Below, in pieces: positions 5,888 through 8,001 of a stretch of DNA of 8,001 nucleotides; within the stretch, counting starts at the first letter, position 1, and the number at the start of each line of letters is the position of its first letter. The notes under the pieces are model-generated. The model was not told the origin of the DNA and did no database searches. It worked only from the letters and a program-made list of their open reading frames with translations. Location of the stretch: contig VAXR01000082.1 of assembly GCA_005885165.1 (NCBI GenBank), positions 8,142-16,142 of the forward strand, read 5' to 3'. The position numbers and the translations under genes were made by a program. The DNA is from Actinomycetota bacterium. GTDB taxonomy: Bacteria > Actinomycetota > Thermoleophilia > Solirubrobacterales > Thermoleophilaceae.

Positions 5888-7579
5888 CTAGGTCGCTCCA
5901 GCCGGCAGCTTCGCCTCGGCCGGCCGCGCCTCCCTGAGGAACTGGTGCACGAAGGCGATGGCCATGCTGCCCTCGCCGACGGCCGCGGCGACGCGCTTCA
6001 CCGGTCCAAACCGCACGTCGCCGCACGCGAAGATCCCGGGCACACTCGTCTCGAGTAGGTACGGGTCGCGGTCGAGTGTCCAGCGGCCGGTGGCGCGCAT
6101 GCCGGAGCCGGTCAGCACGTAACCGCGGCGGTCGAGCGCGATCTCGGGCGGGAGCCATCCCGTCTCGGCGTCCGCGCCGATGAAGATGAACAGCCCGCCT
6201 GACTCGGCGCGGGTCGTCGCGCCGGTCGTGCGGTCGCGCAGGTCGATCGCCTCGAGCGAGAGCTCGCCGTGCGCCGCGACGACCTCGGCCCCGAGCATCG
6301 TGCGGATGTTCGGGCGCGCGGCGAGCTGGTCGACGAGATAGCGCGACATGCTCTTCTCGAGCGTGCCGGAGCGGCTGATGATGGTCACGCTGCGGGCATG
6401 GGTGGAGAAGAACAGCGCCGCCTGCGCAGCCGAATTGCCGGCACCGACGAGGTGAATGTCGAGGCCGTGTGCATTCGGCGCCTCGCTGCGTGCCGCGCCG
6501 TAGGAGATGCCCTTCCCGGCGAGCCGGTCGAACCCGTCCGCCGACAGGCGCCGCCATGCGACGCCGCAGGCGAGGATGATCGTCCGTGCCCGGAGAACGT
6601 CGCCGCCGTCGAGGTGCAGCTCGCGGGTCGCAGGGTCTATCCCCAGGATCGACCTCGTTACGAGGATCTCGGCGCCGAGCCTCCGCGCCTGCTGCAGGGC
6701 GCGACTCGCGAGCTCGTCCCCCGAGACGCCGGACGGGAAGCCGAGGTAGTTCTCGATCCGGGAGGAGGTGCCCGCCTGGCCGCCCGGCGCCTCGCGCTCG
6801 ACCACGACCGTCTTCAGGCCCTCCGATGCTCCGTAGACGGCCGCGGCCAGACCCGCGGGACCGGCGCCCACGATCACCGTGTCGTATTCCGCCGCGGCGG
6901 GATCGGTCGCGAGCCCCAGGAGCTCGGCCACGGCGCGGAACCCCGGTCGCACCGCGGTGGTGCCGTCGACGACCCGGATCGCCGGCAGGTCCCCTTCGGG
7001 CGGTAGGGGGCCGCCCCAGACATCCTCCCCATCGGGCGCGTCGGGCGCGGCCCACTTGAAGGTGATCTGGTTGCGGTCGAGGAAGCGGCGAAGCTCCGTG
7101 CAGGAGGCATCCCATCGATGCCCGGCCACTACCGCGCGCGGGGGCGGCCGCTCGGCGGCGAGTCCCTGCAGGCCGCGCGACCCGCTCATCCGGTGGGCCG
7201 CCAGCCGCCCGACCTCGGTTGCGACGTCCGGGACGACGGACGCAACGGCGTGGTAATCCGAGACGTCGATCCGCATCACGCGCGAGGCCTCCGCTGCGCG
7301 AAAGCCCACCGGGAACACCGTCCCGAGCACGAGCGGCACCTCGCCGAACACGTCGCCCGGGTGGCGCTCGCCGAGGACGCGCTCGATCCCCTCGACGAGC
7401 CTGACCGGCTCGATGCGACCCTCGAGCACGGCGAAGAGCGCGCGCTCATCGCCCTCGTTAGCCGCGAATTCGCCGGGCGCGAGGCTGATGTCCGCCGACA
7501 CGCGCGCGAGCTGCTCACGTTGCTCCGGCTCGAGAGCCGCGAATAGCGTGACGGCGCCGATTTCCTCGGTCGTCACCAC
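5888..7579 (-). CDS. FAD-dependent oxidoreductase with cNMP-binding-like and thioredoxin-like N-terminal domains
   Basis: A 563-residue fusion of three parts. Residues ~8-130 form a cyclic-nucleotide-binding fold (LEPEQREQLARV, PGD, FGE at 78-80). Residues ~147-222 form a thioredoxin/glutaredoxin-like domain (SCTELRRFLDRNQITFKW, DLPAIRV) with one cysteine, C160, and no CxxC. Residues 232-555 resemble thioredoxin reductase: FAD motif GAGPAG (238-243), GGQAG (266-270), NAD(P)H motif VGAGNSAAQ (378-386) and the FAD-end motif ACGD (518-521). The CxxC of thioredoxin reductases (SYCATCDG context) is replaced by SYGAARSE at 359-366, so it cannot reduce thioredoxin by the usual dithiol route. HRRDxFR is also absent (ISRSGTLEKS). 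The cNMP phosphate cassette aligns without gaps to kinase A (FGELALIYGTPRAATVKA) but has F89 for the phosphate-binding Arg; Glu80 is kept. It probably transfers electrons from NAD(P)H to an unknown acceptor. GTG start at 7579; convergent with the secreted-protein gene, 27 bp apart. Confidence 0.95.
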   Translation of the reverse strand: MVTTEEIGAVTLFAALEPEQREQLARVSADISLAPGEFAANEGDERALFAVLEGRIEPVRLVEGIERVLGERHPGDVFGEVPLVLGTVFPVGFRAAEASRVMRIDVSDYHAVASVVPDVATEVGRLAAHRMSGSRGLQGLAAERPPPRAVVAGHRWDASCTELRRFLDRNQITFKWAAPDAPDGEDVWGGPLPPEGDLPAIRVVDGTTAVRPGFRAVAELLGLATDPAAAEYDTVIVGAGPAGLAAAVYGASEGLKTVVVEREAPGGQAGTSSRIENYLGFPSGVSGDELASRALQQARRLGAEILVTRSILGIDPATRELHLDGGDVLRARTIILACGVAWRRLSADGFDRLAGKGISYGAARSEAPNAHGLDIHLVGAGNSAAQAALFFSTHARSVTIISRSGTLEKSMSRYLVDQLAARPNIRTMLGAEVVAAHGELSLEAIDLRDRTTGATTRAESGGLFIFIGADAETGWLPPEIALDRRGYVLTGSGMRATGRWTLDRDPYLLETSVPGIFACGDVRFGPVKRVAAAVGEGSMAIAFVHQFLREARPAEAKLPAGAT

Positions 7580-7627
7580 TTGCGGGTACCTGTTGGTCGG
7601 GTCATCTGCATGCCCGGCGCCCCCGAT

Positions 7628-7641
7628 CCAGCCCGCGCTGG
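7628..7641 (-). terminator. Weak hairpin after the VOC gene, possible terminator
   Basis: The sequence CCAGC-CCGC-GCTGG can form a 5-bp stem with a 4-nt loop, extendable by a wobble pair. It lies just past the stop of the VOC gene on the minus strand and before the start of the flavoprotein gene. There is no U-tract, and short GC hairpins are common in DNA of this composition. The rest of the 69-bp gap (7580-7648) shows no recognisable promoter or ribosome binding site. Confidence 0.2.
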
Positions 7642-7648
7642 GTGCCGC

Positions 7649-8001
7649 TTAGGTAACGCTAGCCGAATTCGCCTCGGTTGCGAGGTTCCTGTTCTGAGGG
7701 ACGAACTTGCTGGCGATGAACGTCGCGCCCTGCGGATCGGCAATTACGGTCATCCGGACCCAGGGGGCGTCGAACGGCGGGGCGAGCACCTTGCCGCCGA
7801 GCTCGACCGCCTTGGCGGCGATGGCGTCCGCATCGTCGACTCCGAACGTCACGCTCCAGTGCGGGGGCACGTCGGGCTGATCGTCCGAGATCGGATTCAG
7901 CGACGCGACGACGTCCTCGAACCCCTCGGGGGCGCCGACCTCCGCCATCGTCTTGCGAAGATCGGGATGCAACTGCTCCAGGTAATCGCCGTAGCCGCGC
8001 A
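7649..8001 (-). CDS. VOC-family (glyoxalase/bleomycin-resistance-like) protein, C-terminal part
   Basis: The gene runs off the right edge: the frame is open from 8001, and 117 codons to the TAA at 7651-7649 are visible. A TTG at 7972 could start a shorter protein, but the in-frame upstream residues (RGYGDYLEQ) belong to the family pattern, so the start lies outside the window. The sequence matches the second half of two-domain VOC proteins of the mycobacterial CFP30B/glyoxalase-like type. It has GYGDYLE, then GAPEGFEDVVASL, PPHWSVTFGVDDADA, AVELGGKVLAPPFDAPWVRM and DPQGATFIASKFVP. The HW histidine is a likely metal-ligand position in such folds, though many of these proteins have no known activity. 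It lies 69 bp upstream of the flavoprotein on the same strand, so a shared transcript is possible. The tail (NRNLATEANSASVT) looks disordered. Substrate unknown. Confidence 0.9.
   Translation of the reverse strand, partial: RGYGDYLEQLHPDLRKTMAEVGAPEGFEDVVASLNPISDDQPDVPPHWSVTFGVDDADAIAAKAVELGGKVLAPPFDAPWVRMTVIADPQGATFIASKFVPQNRNLATEANSASVT

Noticed and set aside
5823..7115. Minus-strand open frame of about 430 codons within the flavoprotein gene
   Set aside because: It is a shifted frame of the recognised FAD oxidoreductase, with Arg/Gly/Pro-rich low-complexity translation and no domain.
7649..7972. TTG at 7972 as the start of a short VOC gene
   Set aside because: Upstream in-frame residues to the window edge continue the family pattern (GYGDYLE), so the gene is truncated by the window instead.

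Overview
This is a GC-rich, densely coding chromosomal window. It looks like a high-GC actinobacterium, by inference possibly near Thermoleophilia/Solirubrobacterales or a mycobacterial relative. The reasons are strong G/C bias at third codon positions, several GTG starts, very short intergenic gaps, and families that are common in actinobacteria: a cytochrome P450 next to a TetR regulator, an Rv1264-like adenylate cyclase, a cNMP-thioredoxin reductase-like fusion and a two-domain VOC protein. I see no rRNA, tRNA, CRISPR array, insertion sequence or phage gene.

Layout. (1) Bases 1-2577, + strand: the end of a TetR-like regulator, a complete P450 starting inside the regulator's stop codon (4-bp GTGA overlap), and a class III adenylate cyclase starting 13 bp before the P450 stop. 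The three read as one translationally coupled unit. (2) Bases ~2530-3035, - strand: a MarR regulator, tail-to-tail with the cyclase. Neither gene has a stop codon where its domain ends, so each frame runs deep into the antisense of the other. Removing one base between 2531 and 2605 restores a stop in both. (3) Bases 3061-5860, + strand: an alpha/beta hydrolase divergent from MarR across 25 bp, a RibD/dihydrofolate-reductase-like protein, and a secreted cysteine-containing protein of unknown function. (4) Bases 5888-8001, - strand: a three-part flavoprotein (cyclic-nucleotide-binding-like, thioredoxin-like and thioredoxin-reductase-like domains) and, at the right edge, the C-terminal part of a VOC/glyoxalase protein. 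There is no gene-free stretch over 300 bases.

How the genes may work together. The TetR-P450-cyclase unit is plausibly a regulated oxidation module with a cAMP-producing enzyme attached. MarR plausibly controls itself and the divergent hydrolase. The flavoprotein has a cNMP-type domain 2.8 kb from the cyclase, which suggests a cAMP circuit. However, its phosphate-binding arginine position is a phenylalanine and its reductase domain lacks the CxxC, so a classical cAMP-gated thioredoxin reductase is unlikely. No wholly new multigene system is evident. The most useful leads are the paired missing stops, the altered active sites and the unidentified secreted protein.
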